Of a DNA stretch of 64,000 bases, positions 53,151 to 61,639 are shown one piece after another (position 1 is the first letter of the stretch; each line of letters opens with the position of its first letter). The notes under the pieces were generated by a model, which was given only the letters and a program-made list of their open reading frames with translations, was not told the DNA's origin and did no database searches. Both the position numbers and the translations under genes were made by a program. The stretch is from Flavobacterium sp. RSP15 (lineage in GTDB: Bacteria; Bacteroidota; Bacteroidia; Flavobacteriales; Flavobacteriaceae): NCBI RefSeq assembly GCF_003968755.1, contig NZ_RYDL01000005.1, positions 1 to 64,000 on the forward strand, read 5' to 3'.

Positions 53151-54446
53151 TCACTTCAAAATTCCGGCTTTGTACGTCGCAATAGCTCTGTCTCTAGCCA
53201 TTGCATGTTCTACCATTGGCTGTTTGTATCCTAAATCGAATTCTTTAATCCATTTGCGGATATAAGTTCCTTTTTCATCGAATTTTTTTTGTTGGATCTC
53301 CGGATTGAAAACTCGGAAATATGGTGCGGCATCACAACCTGTTCCCGCAGCCCATTGCCAATTTCCAACATTGGCAGACATCTCATAATCCAATAATTTT
53401 TCGGCAAAATAGGCTTCACCCCATTGCCACTGAATCAATAAATGCTTGCATAGAAAACTTGCGACAACCATGCGAACCCTGTTGTGCATATACCCGGTTT
53501 CATTGAGTTGCCGCATTCCGGCATCAACCATTGGATAGCCCGTTGTTCCGGTACACCAACGCTTGAAATCTTCTTCATTATTTCTCCATTGAATCCCATC
53601 ATAGGCTGATTTGAAGTTTTGCGTACCGACTTTTGGAAAACTAAATAAGATTTGCATGAAAAATTCTCTCCAAATTAGTTCACTTAAAAAGATATCATTT
53701 TTATTAAATGCCCAATTGACTAATTTCCGGATACTTACGGTTCCAAAACGCAGATGTGGCGAAAGATAAGAAGTTTTATCTAAGGCTGGAAAATCTCTTA
53801 TATCTTGGTAATTTGCAATGAATTTAAGGTTGTGTGGTTTTACTTTGATAAGACTTTCTACGAAACCTATTTGTCCCAAAGTGGGAAAAACAAAACTGTT
53901 TTTATAGAAATTATTAAAATAAGCAGCAGTATCATATTCTTGAACTGGAGTCATTGACTTGTATTTCTCCAGCCACTTATTTTTAAACGGTGTATACACC
54001 GTGTAGGGCAATCCATCTGCTTTAGTAACTTCTTTTTCTTCAAAAATCACTTGATCTTTAAAAGAATAAGAAATGGTTTTATTAGTTTCTAAAAATTCAC
54101 AAATTGCAGAGTCACGTTGTATCGCGTACGGTTCGTAATCTTTGTTGAAGAAGACTTCTTTGACATCAAATTCTTTTAATAAAGATTGCCAAACAGCGGT
54201 AGTTTTTCCTTTTTTAACCAAAAGTGAACTTTCAATTTCCTGTAATTGTCTATTTATTCTGAAAAGTGATTCGTGAATAAAACCGACTCGAGCGTCGTTT
54301 TTAGGTAAAGTATCTAAGATGGAATCATCAAAAATAAATAACGGAATAACCGGATATTCAGACTTTAAAGCATGAAACAATCCAACGTTATCTTCCAGAC
54401 GCAAATCGCGTCTAAACCAAAAAACAGAAATTTCTTGCTTGTTCAT
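53151..54446 (-). CDS. phrB: deoxyribodipyrimidine photolyase (CPD class I)
   Basis: The product is 431 residues, a usual length. It repairs cyclobutane pyrimidine dimers with blue light, FAD and an antenna. VFWFRRDLRLEDNVGLFHAL starts it. The FAD domain has SYLSPHLRFGTVSIR, WREFFMQILFSFPKV, TGYPMVDAGMRQLNETGYMHNRVRMVVASFLCKHL and WQWAAGTGCDAAPYFRVFNP. It overlaps the stop of the SRPBCC gene by one base (TAATG) and is the last gene of the crt-SRPBCC-phr string. Confidence 0.94.
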   Translation of the reverse strand: MNKQEISVFWFRRDLRLEDNVGLFHALKSEYPVIPLFIFDDSILDTLPKNDARVGFIHESLFRINRQLQEIESSLLVKKGKTTAVWQSLLKEFDVKEVFFNKDYEPYAIQRDSAICEFLETNKTISYSFKDQVIFEEKEVTKADGLPYTVYTPFKNKWLEKYKSMTPVQEYDTAAYFNNFYKNSFVFPTLGQIGFVESLIKVKPHNLKFIANYQDIRDFPALDKTSYLSPHLRFGTVSIRKLVNWAFNKNDIFLSELIWREFFMQILFSFPKVGTQNFKSAYDGIQWRNNEEDFKRWCTGTTGYPMVDAGMRQLNETGYMHNRVRMVVASFLCKHLLIQWQWGEAYFAEKLLDYEMSANVGNWQWAAGTGCDAAPYFRVFNPEIQQKKFDEKGTYIRKWIKEFDLGYKQPMVEHAMARDRAIATYKAGILK

Positions 54447-54907
54447 TACTTTGAATTAAACATTTGGTCCACTTTTGCAACACGATACGCAAAAATGGAT
54501 TTCAATTTATTTTTCACGACTAAGGTGTTCATGATTCGTCCCAATATACCAAGTGGTAAACCGTAATGGACCACATCAGTCATTTTTGTTCCATTTGGTG
54601 CGGCTTCAAAAAAATGTTTGTGGTGCCAGAAACTATAGGGACCAAAACGCTGTTCATCAATAAAATAGTTATTATCATTTACTTGTGTAATCACTGTCAT
54701 CCACGACAAGGTGATCCCAAAAAGTGGTGTTACTTTATATTGAATGATTTGCCCGGGATACATAGATTTATTATCGAAATCTGTGATTTGGAAACCCATT
54801 CCTTCCGGTGTGATTTTTTGAAGATTTTTAGGATTGGAAAAAAAAGTCCAGCATTCTTGAACAGTTGCATTTACGTGCTGAACGGTTTCTTGTTTGTATA
54901 TTTTCAT
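54446..54907 (-). CDS. SRPBCC family ligand-binding protein
   Basis: The product is 153 residues. It has the START-like fold seen in TIGR01777/photolyase neighbourhoods: VQHVNATVQECWTFFSNPKNLQKITP at the N-terminus, then GQIIQYKVTPLFGITLSWMT and GPYSFWHHKHFFEAAPNGT, with a helix at the C-terminus. It binds an unknown hydrophobic ligand. It is translationally coupled to phrB and, through the Flavo-1-like repeat, follows crtZ. Confidence 0.82.
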   Translation of the reverse strand: MKIYKQETVQHVNATVQECWTFFSNPKNLQKITPEGMGFQITDFDNKSMYPGQIIQYKVTPLFGITLSWMTVITQVNDNNYFIDEQRFGPYSFWHHKHFFEAAPNGTKMTDVVHYGLPLGILGRIMNTLVVKNKLKSIFAYRVAKVDQMFNSK

Positions 54908-54944
54908 GGTTATATTTTAAAGATAAATGCCTTCATGGGACACT

Positions 54945-55067
54945 GTTTTCGTGTGAGGGATAATAGTGGAGCTCTTTTTGTAGCTGGCTTTTTTGTCTGG
55001 TATAAAAAAGCGGGAACGGATAGCCCGACCCCGCCATAACACTACTAAAAGCGTAGTAACGCCCAAA
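54945..55067 (+). repeat. structured dispersed repeat (Flavo-1-like), copy 3
   Basis: Its ordered blocks are GTGAGGGATAATAGTGGAGC, AACGGATAGCCCGACC and AACGCCC, with two internal hairpins, one of them ACTACTAAAAGCGTAGT. It lies between crtZ and the SRPBCC gene, antisense to them. Confidence 0.55.
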
Positions 55068-55073
55068 ATAAAT

Positions 55074-55514
55074 TTATATTTTGTAGTATTTGAAAGGAAC
55101 GAACAGCATGCCAAAACATTCTCCGTGCTCTTTGCCTAAGTGTTTGTGGTGTACTTTATGGGCTTTTCGCAATCCTATTAAATACTTGTTGTTTGTGTTT
55201 TTGAACCATTTGAAACGTTGGTGAATTAGGACGTCATGTATCATGAAATAGCAAAAGCCGTAAAACATAATTCCCAGTCCGAGAAAAAATTTATAATTCA
55301 ATCCTCCTTCTACACCATAATAGAAAAGCAGGATGCTTGGGATGGCAAAAATGATAAAAAAAATATCGTTTCGTTCAAAAACATTAGCGTATTTTGGTTG
55401 GTGATGATCGGCATGAAAGTACCACATTGAGCCATGCATAACGAATTTATGGGTACACCAGGTGACACATTCCATTATTAAAAAAGTACCTATAAATATC
55501 AAAAAAAATATCAT
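55074..55514 (-). CDS. crtZ: beta-carotene hydroxylase
   Basis: The product is 146 residues. It is a membrane di-iron hydroxylase with the histidine boxes HKFVMH, YFHADHH, HDVLIHQRF and AHKVHHKHLGKEHGE. It adds 3-OH groups to beta-ionone rings, giving zeaxanthin. The lycopene cyclase gene needed before this step is not in the window. The gene lies 43 bp after crtB on the same strand. Confidence 0.9.
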   Translation of the reverse strand: MIFFLIFIGTFLIMECVTWCTHKFVMHGSMWYFHADHHQPKYANVFERNDIFFIIFAIPSILLFYYGVEGGLNYKFFLGLGIMFYGFCYFMIHDVLIHQRFKWFKNTNNKYLIGLRKAHKVHHKHLGKEHGECFGMLFVPFKYYKI

Positions 55515-55557
55515 TTTATTCTATGTTTAATTAAAAATATTTAAAACAAGCTGTAAC

Positions 55558-56397
55558 TTAAACTAACTTCAATTTATAAGAGACAAAAGATTTTGCCAGT
55601 AATCCGGCTTTGGTATAGTTAGAAACTCGGATTCTCGCACTTCCAATTTCATGGCACGGAGTGTTTTCTAGCTTTTTTAATAGTTTTTTGTAGTACACAA
55701 AAGCGGTGTATACGCCAAACTTAGCTTCAATAGGAAGTTTTACAATACCTTCATATGCTACTTTAAAATCTGCTTCAATTTCATTAATGATAGCCGACTT
55801 AGCATTTTCATCGAAAGAATTTAAATCAACTCCTGGGAAATAGTTCCGGTTCAAGACGAGATTATCATCCTTTAAATCCCTTAGAAAATTCACTTTCTGG
55901 AAAGCAGATCCCAGTCGCATGGCTTCGCATTTCAGTTGCTCATATCGTTTGTTATCTCCAGCCACAAAAACCTTGAGACACATAAGACCCACCACATCAG
56001 CCGATCCATAAATGTAATCATCATACTCTGCTTTACTGTGATAATCCGATTTGATTAAATCTAATTTCATGCTTTTCAAAAACGCCTGAATGAGATCATC
56101 AGAGATGTTGTATTTGTTTACCGTTTGCTGAAAAGAATTCAATATAGGATTTAAACTAATCCCTCTGTCAATGGCTTTGTAATACTCATCTTCAAACTCA
56201 ATGATCAGGTTTTCTTTGTCAAAACCATGAAAAGTGTCTACAATTTCATCCGCAAAACGAACAAAACCATAAATACTATAAATGGCATCCCTAATACTGG
56301 GCGAGAGCATATAAACTGCCATAGAGAAAGAGGTGCTGTAGTTTTTAGTAACTAATTTGCTACATTTAAAAGATACGTCATCAAATAATTGTTTCAT
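55558..56397 (-). CDS. crtB: phytoene synthase
   Basis: The product is 279 residues. It condenses two geranylgeranyl diphosphates to phytoene. The aspartate-rich sites are FVRFADEIVDTF and FQKVNFLRDLKDD, with RNYFPGVDLNSF after it and NYSTSFSMAVYML near the start. It begins 2 bp after the crtI stop, so the two are coupled. Confidence 0.93.
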   Translation of the reverse strand: MKQLFDDVSFKCSKLVTKNYSTSFSMAVYMLSPSIRDAIYSIYGFVRFADEIVDTFHGFDKENLIIEFEDEYYKAIDRGISLNPILNSFQQTVNKYNISDDLIQAFLKSMKLDLIKSDYHSKAEYDDYIYGSADVVGLMCLKVFVAGDNKRYEQLKCEAMRLGSAFQKVNFLRDLKDDNLVLNRNYFPGVDLNSFDENAKSAIINEIEADFKVAYEGIVKLPIEAKFGVYTAFVYYKKLLKKLENTPCHEIGSARIRVSNYTKAGLLAKSFVSYKLKLV

Positions 56398-56399
56398 AA

Positions 56400-57875
56400 T
56401 TATTGTGCTAAAAATTGTTTGTTAATTAACTCCGACACTAATTTTCCAGAAATCAATGCTGGTGGTACACCTGGTCCGGGCACGGTCAACTGACCGGTAA
56501 AATATAAATTTTTCACTTTCTGGCTTTTTAACTTAGGCCTCAAAAAGGCGGTTTGCAATAATGTATTTGCCATTCCGTAGGCATTTCCTTTATACGAATT
56601 GTATTCTGAAACAAAATCATTTTTACAAAAAGATTGTTTAAATATAATAGTATCACGTATACTTTGTTGCGTTAAAGTTTCGAAACGATCCATTATTTTT
56701 TCAAAGTACTCTTCTCGGAGTGCTTTAGTATCATTGATTCCGGGTGCTAAAGGTATTAGAAAAAACCCCGATTCCATTCCTTCCGGAGCTGCAGTTTTAT
56801 CTGTCACTGATGGAAAATTAGCATAAAATAAGGGTTCTTTTGGCCACTGTGGCTCATCATAAATGTCTTTAGCGTGCTGATAAAAATCAACATCAAAGAA
56901 TAAGGCGTGGTGTGAAATATTTTTTATTTTTTTATTAAAACCAACATAAAACAATAATGATGATGGTGCAAAAACGCGACTGTCCCAATATTTTTCAGAA
57001 TAAGTACGGTGCTCCATATCCAATAATGTTTCCGTGTGATGGTAATCGGCTCCGCTTAGAATTACATCAGAGGTAATGATTTCTCCATTTACCTGAATTG
57101 ATTTGGCTGTTTCACGCACTACCATAATTTTTTCGATGTTGGAATTCATTTCAAATTTCACTCCCAACTCCCTTGCTAAACTTTCTATACCCCGAACTAC
57201 ATCAAACATTCCTGTTTTAGGATGCCAAGTTCCCATACCAAAATCAGCATAATTCATGAAACTGTAAAATGACGGAGTATCAGATGGCTTAGCACCAAGA
57301 AATAAAACCGGAAATTCCAGAATTTGAATCAACCTTTCGTTTTTAAATTTCTTGCGAACATCTTTACTGATAGTACTAATAAACTGACCCACTTTCATGG
57401 CGGTTTCTGCCGTTATTAATTCTAGTGGAGAAATCCCGGGACGATACACTAGATCTTTGATGGCGATGTCATAATTACTTTTGGCCTTAGCCATAAACTC
57501 GTTTAACAGGTCACCGCTTCCTTTTTCGATAGCTTCAAAAGCGATTGTAATATCCTTTAAATTATCTGCTATGGTAATAAAATCATCAACTCCATAGTAC
57601 ACGCGATAGGCTGGTGCTAATTTTATTAATTCGTAGTAATCAGTTGTTTTCTTTCCAAAATCAGCAAAGAAGCGATCGAATACGTCTGGCATCCAGTACC
57701 AACTTGGTCCCATGTCGAAGGTGAAACCTTCCTTCTTTAATTGTCGTGCTCTCCCTCCAATTGTTTCATTTTTCTCATATACGGTCACATCGTGACCACT
57801 TTTTGCCAAATAACAAGATGCAGCAAGAGCCGAGAATCCGGAACCTATAATTGTAATTTTTTTTATATTCTTCAT
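56400..57875 (-). CDS. crtI: phytoene desaturase
   Basis: The product is 491 residues. It performs the four-step desaturation of phytoene to lycopene using FAD. IGSGFSALAASCYLAKSGHD followed by EKNETIGGRARQ is the dinucleotide site, FDMGPSWYWMPDVFDRFF follows, and the end has NLYFTGQLTVPGPGVPPAL, the CrtI signature. It is the first gene after the regulator, with only 37 bp between, and that gap carries the shared operator and a TATATTTG box. The operator half-site touches the ATG. Confidence 0.95.
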   Translation of the reverse strand: MKNIKKITIIGSGFSALAASCYLAKSGHDVTVYEKNETIGGRARQLKKEGFTFDMGPSWYWMPDVFDRFFADFGKKTTDYYELIKLAPAYRVYYGVDDFITIADNLKDITIAFEAIEKGSGDLLNEFMAKAKSNYDIAIKDLVYRPGISPLELITAETAMKVGQFISTISKDVRKKFKNERLIQILEFPVLFLGAKPSDTPSFYSFMNYADFGMGTWHPKTGMFDVVRGIESLARELGVKFEMNSNIEKIMVVRETAKSIQVNGEIITSDVILSGADYHHTETLLDMEHRTYSEKYWDSRVFAPSSLLFYVGFNKKIKNISHHALFFDVDFYQHAKDIYDEPQWPKEPLFYANFPSVTDKTAAPEGMESGFFLIPLAPGINDTKALREEYFEKIMDRFETLTQQSIRDTIIFKQSFCKNDFVSEYNSYKGNAYGMANTLLQTAFLRPKLKSQKVKNLYFTGQLTVPGPGVPPALISGKLVSELINKQFLAQ

Positions 57876-57909
57876 TTGTTTAGCAAATATACAAAATGTT
57901 TAAACAAAA
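57875..57909 (-). promoter_or_regulatory. shared operator 3 and promoter of crtI
   Basis: On the plus strand TTTGTTTA (57875-57882), 18 bp, TAAACAAAA (57901-57909). Read toward crtI, TATATTTG lies inside the spacer and a TTG 18 bp before it forms the -33. The right half-site ends in the ATG. Binding would block both polymerase and translation start. Confidence 0.75.
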
Positions 57910-57912
57910 CAA

Positions 57913-58812
57913 CTAAATCCAATCTACTAATTCAGTTATTGAACTAAAAAGCGTAATTCGATCTGAAAGTTCATCTCTTTTTATAAACTCAATCATACGA
58001 CCAATATACCATAATTCAGTCGTATCATCCACCAGCTCATCGGACATTTTCTGAATGTATCCATCAAGTTGATCTCTTTCTGGTTGTACAGTCAGGTAAG
58101 AAACAAAAATGATGGAATCAAAATGTTTTTTCAAGTCTTTCAAATTTTCAATAGGCATACTTTCGCCTAAATAAATCGTTTTGTAGCCACGCAATAAAAT
58201 TTCATAATTCAGGTACATTAGACCTAATTCGTGAATTTCATTCATAGGGAGTGATAGTACAAAAACTTTATCTAATTTAGTTTGTTTTAAAACTTGAAGT
58301 TTTTCGGTATTAACTAATAATTTTTGCTTGATTAGGTAGCTGATAAAATGCTCGTGGGCTGGAGTTATCGTGTCCGATTGCCATAATAATCCCAGTTCAT
58401 TCATTAATGGTATAAAGACTTGGTGAAATACTTCCTTAAATGATTTTTCTGCAATTAACCAATTGTAGGTATTAAAAAACAGCTCCTGATCAAAATTCAT
58501 CATGGCCATTTTAAATTCGCTTATGGCATGACTTTTTGCTGTTTTGCTCGAAATTATTTCACGGACTAATGATGGTATTTTTTCTTGAGGATAGGTTGCT
58601 ATTTTTGAAATTTTATATCCATAATCGTGCAACAATGTAATATTTAACAGTTTTTGCAAACTCACTAAATCATACAATCTAATATTAGTGTCGGTACGCA
58701 TGGGTTGCAAAATATTATATCTTTTTTCCCATATCCGTATGGTGTGCGCTTTTATACCTGACAGATTTTCAAGATCTTTTATACTGAACACATTTTTTAC
58801 ATTGTTTATCAT
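57913..58812 (-). CDS. MerR regulator with cobalamin-binding domain (CarH/LitR-like)
   Basis: The product is 299 residues. A MerR winged helix begins at FSIKDLENLSGIKAHTIRIW (9-28), with RYNILQPMRTDTNIRLY after it. The four-helix part has W144 and E154-H155 in the spacing W-x9-EH. The following Rossmann-like part has EIHELG (192-197), which is the E/D-x-H-x2-G of B12-binding domains. These two motifs supply the cobalamin ligands and cap in CarH, a repressor that binds DNA as an adenosylcobalamin-loaded tetramer in the dark and is released by light. It sits next to crtI and has an operator over its own start. Confidence 0.85.
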   Translation of the reverse strand: MINNVKNVFSIKDLENLSGIKAHTIRIWEKRYNILQPMRTDTNIRLYDLVSLQKLLNITLLHDYGYKISKIATYPQEKIPSLVREIISSKTAKSHAISEFKMAMMNFDQELFFNTYNWLIAEKSFKEVFHQVFIPLMNELGLLWQSDTITPAHEHFISYLIKQKLLVNTEKLQVLKQTKLDKVFVLSLPMNEIHELGLMYLNYEILLRGYKTIYLGESMPIENLKDLKKHFDSIIFVSYLTVQPERDQLDGYIQKMSDELVDDTTELWYIGRMIEFIKRDELSDRITLFSSITELVDWI

Positions 58813-58835
58813 TTATCGAAATTTATTGAACAAAT
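58801..58835 (-). promoter_or_regulatory. shared operator 4 (autoregulatory, MerR gene)
   Basis: On the plus strand ATTGTTTA (58801-58808), 18 bp, TGAACAAAT (58827-58835), one mismatch per half-site. Read toward the gene, TACATTTG overlaps the distal half-site as -7 box and the proximal half-site covers codons 2-5. This implies self-repression. Confidence 0.65.
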
Positions 58836-59625
58836 GTAAAATAAATTTAATTATAAAGTCTTATGATCGCACCTAAACTTTTTTTAAACTAAGAACACCC
58901 CAAGATTCTATAAAACGGCAGACTACTGAAACTGACTATTTCTTGAACCCTACTAGCTGATTATAAAACTAATAGGCTCTTGATTTTTTGGATTAAACCT
59001 TGAACAGCAAATAATTAATCCCTTATAAAAATAATGATAAACCACAGTTTTCTTCTTATTTAGCGCTACACTTACAAGTGCTTTCTGAATTTTAACTATT
59101 TTCAACAGAAAAACAGCACTCAAAAAAGCTTTAGAAATAACCACAGCGCCATTTATTTTTTTAAACACAAGGTGAGCTGCGTAAAATTTTGATTTTTTTT
59201 GCCGCTTTACTCAAGAATGATCTCTGTTATTTTATAAATTTATTTTTAGGCGTGGGCTTTTAAGTCACAAACAAATATCTCAATCTAAGGACAGTTTCTA
59301 TGGCAATTACAACAGCGGGTCTAAAATAAGGTCTTTGTTAAGTACATAGATCCGTTTAGCGAATAAAAAAATCACGGATACCGAATAACATCTACAAAAA
59401 GCTCCACGAATTTTTTGGAGCAAAGACACTGGCAAAAAAGGTCCTATTTAATACAACGAGAGGCTAATCCCAGAAAAATTAGACAATAATTTCTTTACAA
59501 TTTTGAACAAGTTGGCAACTCTAATTTGCGCAGTTCTAAATTCAGTTAAAATAAATGATATCTATTTATTATTGTTATGTTAAATAAATCACAAATTTAT
59601 AAAAATAAAGAAATAATTTTAAATA
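58836..59625. other. intergenic, no gene accepted
   Basis: A minus-strand frame of 71 codons at 58953-59168 has no family resemblance. A hairpin AAAGCTCCACGAA...TTTGGAGC lies near 59398-59423. I see nothing else. Confidence 0.4.
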
Positions 59626-59661
59626 TTTTGTTTAATCTTTGTGTAAATAAACTAAACAAAA
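59626..59661 (+). promoter_or_regulatory. shared operator 5 (CHRD gene)
   Basis: TTTTGTTTA (59626-59634), 18 bp, TAAACAAAA (59653-59661), a perfect inverted pair, 6 bp before the ATG. No clear -7 box other than TAATCTTTG (59633-59641) overlapping the left half. Confidence 0.72.
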
Positions 59662-59667
59662 AACACT

Positions 59668-61203
59668 ATGAAAGCTTGTAGTAAATTTTTTTCTTTAATG
59701 TGTCTGATTTTAATTAGTACGTCATCTTTTATTAGTTGTAGTGATGACAATACTCTACCACAACTCACGGGAGAATCTAAACAATTCAATTTGTTCGCTA
59801 AATCAAACCCTGCTATCAGCGGAACCGTTACATTTTCAAAAAAAAATGATAATACTACTCTAATTACTGTTCAATTAACTGGCGCTAATTCTGGTGGAAA
59901 TCATCCTGCACACATCCACTCTGGCACAGCAGCAGAAAGCGGAGCTATTTTACTTGATCTAACTTCCGTTAATGGAAGTACCGGTAAAAGTGAAACGACT
60001 GTAACAGCTTTAAAAAATGGCTCGCCAATTACTTACGATCAATTAATTAATTTAGATGGTTACATTAACATTCACCTTAGCGGAACAGATCTTGCAACAT
60101 TGATAGCGCAAGGCGACATTGGTGTTAATGAATTAACAAATACTAGTAAAACCTACAACCTAAGTGCCGTTTCTAATAACGCCATAAGTGGTACTGCGAA
60201 ATTTACAAAAAGGGTAAACGGTAAAGCTTTAGTAAGTATTGCGATAGCAGGAACAACTACAGGGGTTAGTTCTATTGCACATATTCACCTCAATACTATA
60301 GCTCAAACCGGGGGTGTAGTAGTAGATCTTACAGCAATAACTGGATCTACCGGAAAAAGTGAAACTAGTGTAAACAAACTCAATACTGGAGTTTCTATAA
60401 CTTATGATGAGCTTTTGAATTTTAATGGTTATATAAATGTGCATGAAAGTGCTACCGCTTTATCAACATTAATTGCACAAGGTGATATTGGTAAAAATGA
60501 ACTTACTAGCACTAGTAAAACCTACGCTTTAAATTCCGTTTCTAATAACGCCATAAGCGGGACTGCGAAATTCACAAAAAGGGTGAGTGGTGAAACTTTA
60601 GTAAGCGTTTCTCTAACTGGTACAACTGCAGGAGTTAGTTCTCCCGCACACATCCACGTCAATACTGTTGCCCAAGGAGGAGCTATAGCTATTGATCTTA
60701 CTTCCATCATTGGTGCTACTGGAAAGAGTGAGACCAGTGTGAATAAACTCAATAATGGAACCACCATTACCTACGACGAGCTACTAAATTTTAATGGATA
60801 CATAAATGTTCATCAAAGTGCTAGCAATCTAACAACCATAATCGCTCAAGGTAATGTTGGAGCTAATGCAGGTAGTTCGAATATAGTAAATTACGACATA
60901 ACCAATATAGGATCTTCATCTTACGTATTCAATGGTGGGGGTTTGACTAATGGGAATAATCCAGGTTTGAATTTACAAAGAGGTAAAACCTACAGTTTTA
61001 CTGTGAATGCACCTGGACATCCTTTTTTAATAAAGACCGTCCAAACAACTGGTACTACAAATGCTTTTAACACCGGAGTTACCAATAATGGCGCTTCCAG
61101 TGGTGTAATCTCGTTTACAGTACCCACTAATGCACCAAACACCTTATATTACATCTGTGAGTTTCATTCTTCAATGACAGGCACGATAACGATTACCAAT
61201 TAA
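59668..61203 (+). CDS. lipoprotein with three CHRD domains and a cupredoxin
   Basis: The product is 511 residues. The signal peptide ends in SSFISC (Cys24), so it is a lipoprotein. Three CHRD domains follow (about 38-150, 155-270, 275-390), each with PAHIHSGT- or AHIHLNT-like strand, TGKSETSV and GYINVH. The C-terminal domain (about 400-511) has a type 1 copper site: the His of APGHPFLI and Cys, His, Met in YICEFHSSMTG. CHRD repeats 2 and 3 are nearly identical in DNA, showing recent internal duplication. It carries the shared operator, so it is probably part of the light regulon. Confidence 0.85.
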   Translation: MKACSKFFSLMCLILISTSSFISCSDDNTLPQLTGESKQFNLFAKSNPAISGTVTFSKKNDNTTLITVQLTGANSGGNHPAHIHSGTAAESGAILLDLTSVNGSTGKSETTVTALKNGSPITYDQLINLDGYINIHLSGTDLATLIAQGDIGVNELTNTSKTYNLSAVSNNAISGTAKFTKRVNGKALVSIAIAGTTTGVSSIAHIHLNTIAQTGGVVVDLTAITGSTGKSETSVNKLNTGVSITYDELLNFNGYINVHESATALSTLIAQGDIGKNELTSTSKTYALNSVSNNAISGTAKFTKRVSGETLVSVSLTGTTAGVSSPAHIHVNTVAQGGAIAIDLTSIIGATGKSETSVNKLNNGTTITYDELLNFNGYINVHQSASNLTTIIAQGNVGANAGSSNIVNYDITNIGSSSYVFNGGGLTNGNNPGLNLQRGKTYSFTVNAPGHPFLIKTVQTTGTTNAFNTGVTNNGASSGVISFTVPTNAPNTLYYICEFHSSMTGTITITN

Positions 61204-61223
61204 ATAGTACACAAAATTATAAC

Positions 61224-61258
61224 AATAAAGCCAGTTCATATGTACTGGCTTTATTTAT
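61224..61258 (+). terminator. terminator after the CHRD gene
   Basis: ATAAAGCCAGT...ACTGGCTTTAT, then a short T-rich stretch. Confidence 0.7.
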
Positions 61259-61639
61259 TAATATTATCCAACCGTACAATAATTAGTCACATCAATAACT
61301 TTCCTCCAAAAAATGTAGAAAACCTCGTAAGTAAATGCTAATCCCTATGCTAAAAGACTAGTGACAAATTACAATTTAATTTTTGACAAATAGATTTTTA
61401 AATACTAGTGCGAATTGAATGACACCAAATTTCCTTGTGACATTAAAAAATACAGAATTAATTCTATTCGCATTCCAAATTTTAACTCGAACTAAGCTGG
61501 CCAATTGTGTTCCACTTTGACCCTCGTTTTTTGAAGAGTTTCCCCGTTTACGACGGACAAATGTCTCCGACTTTGACTTGTAAAGATAACATACTAACAC
61601 TAAGCATAATCAGGAAATAATGATTCAGGCAGGAAATTA
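61259..61639. other. intergenic, repeat-like minus-strand frame
   Basis: A 74-codon minus-strand frame (61376-61600) reads RRKRGNSSKNEGQSGTQL and so on, with ANRINSVFFN. I associate this peptide with dispersed non-coding repeats of flavobacteria and do not call a gene. Confidence 0.35.

Noticed and set aside
58953..59168. 71-codon minus-strand frame
   Set aside because: No domain, low-complexity composition and no supporting neighbours.
61376..61600. 74-codon minus-strand frame (RRKRGNSSKNEG, NANRINSVFFN)
   Set aside because: Looks like a dispersed non-coding repeat of flavobacteria; no domain could be recognised.
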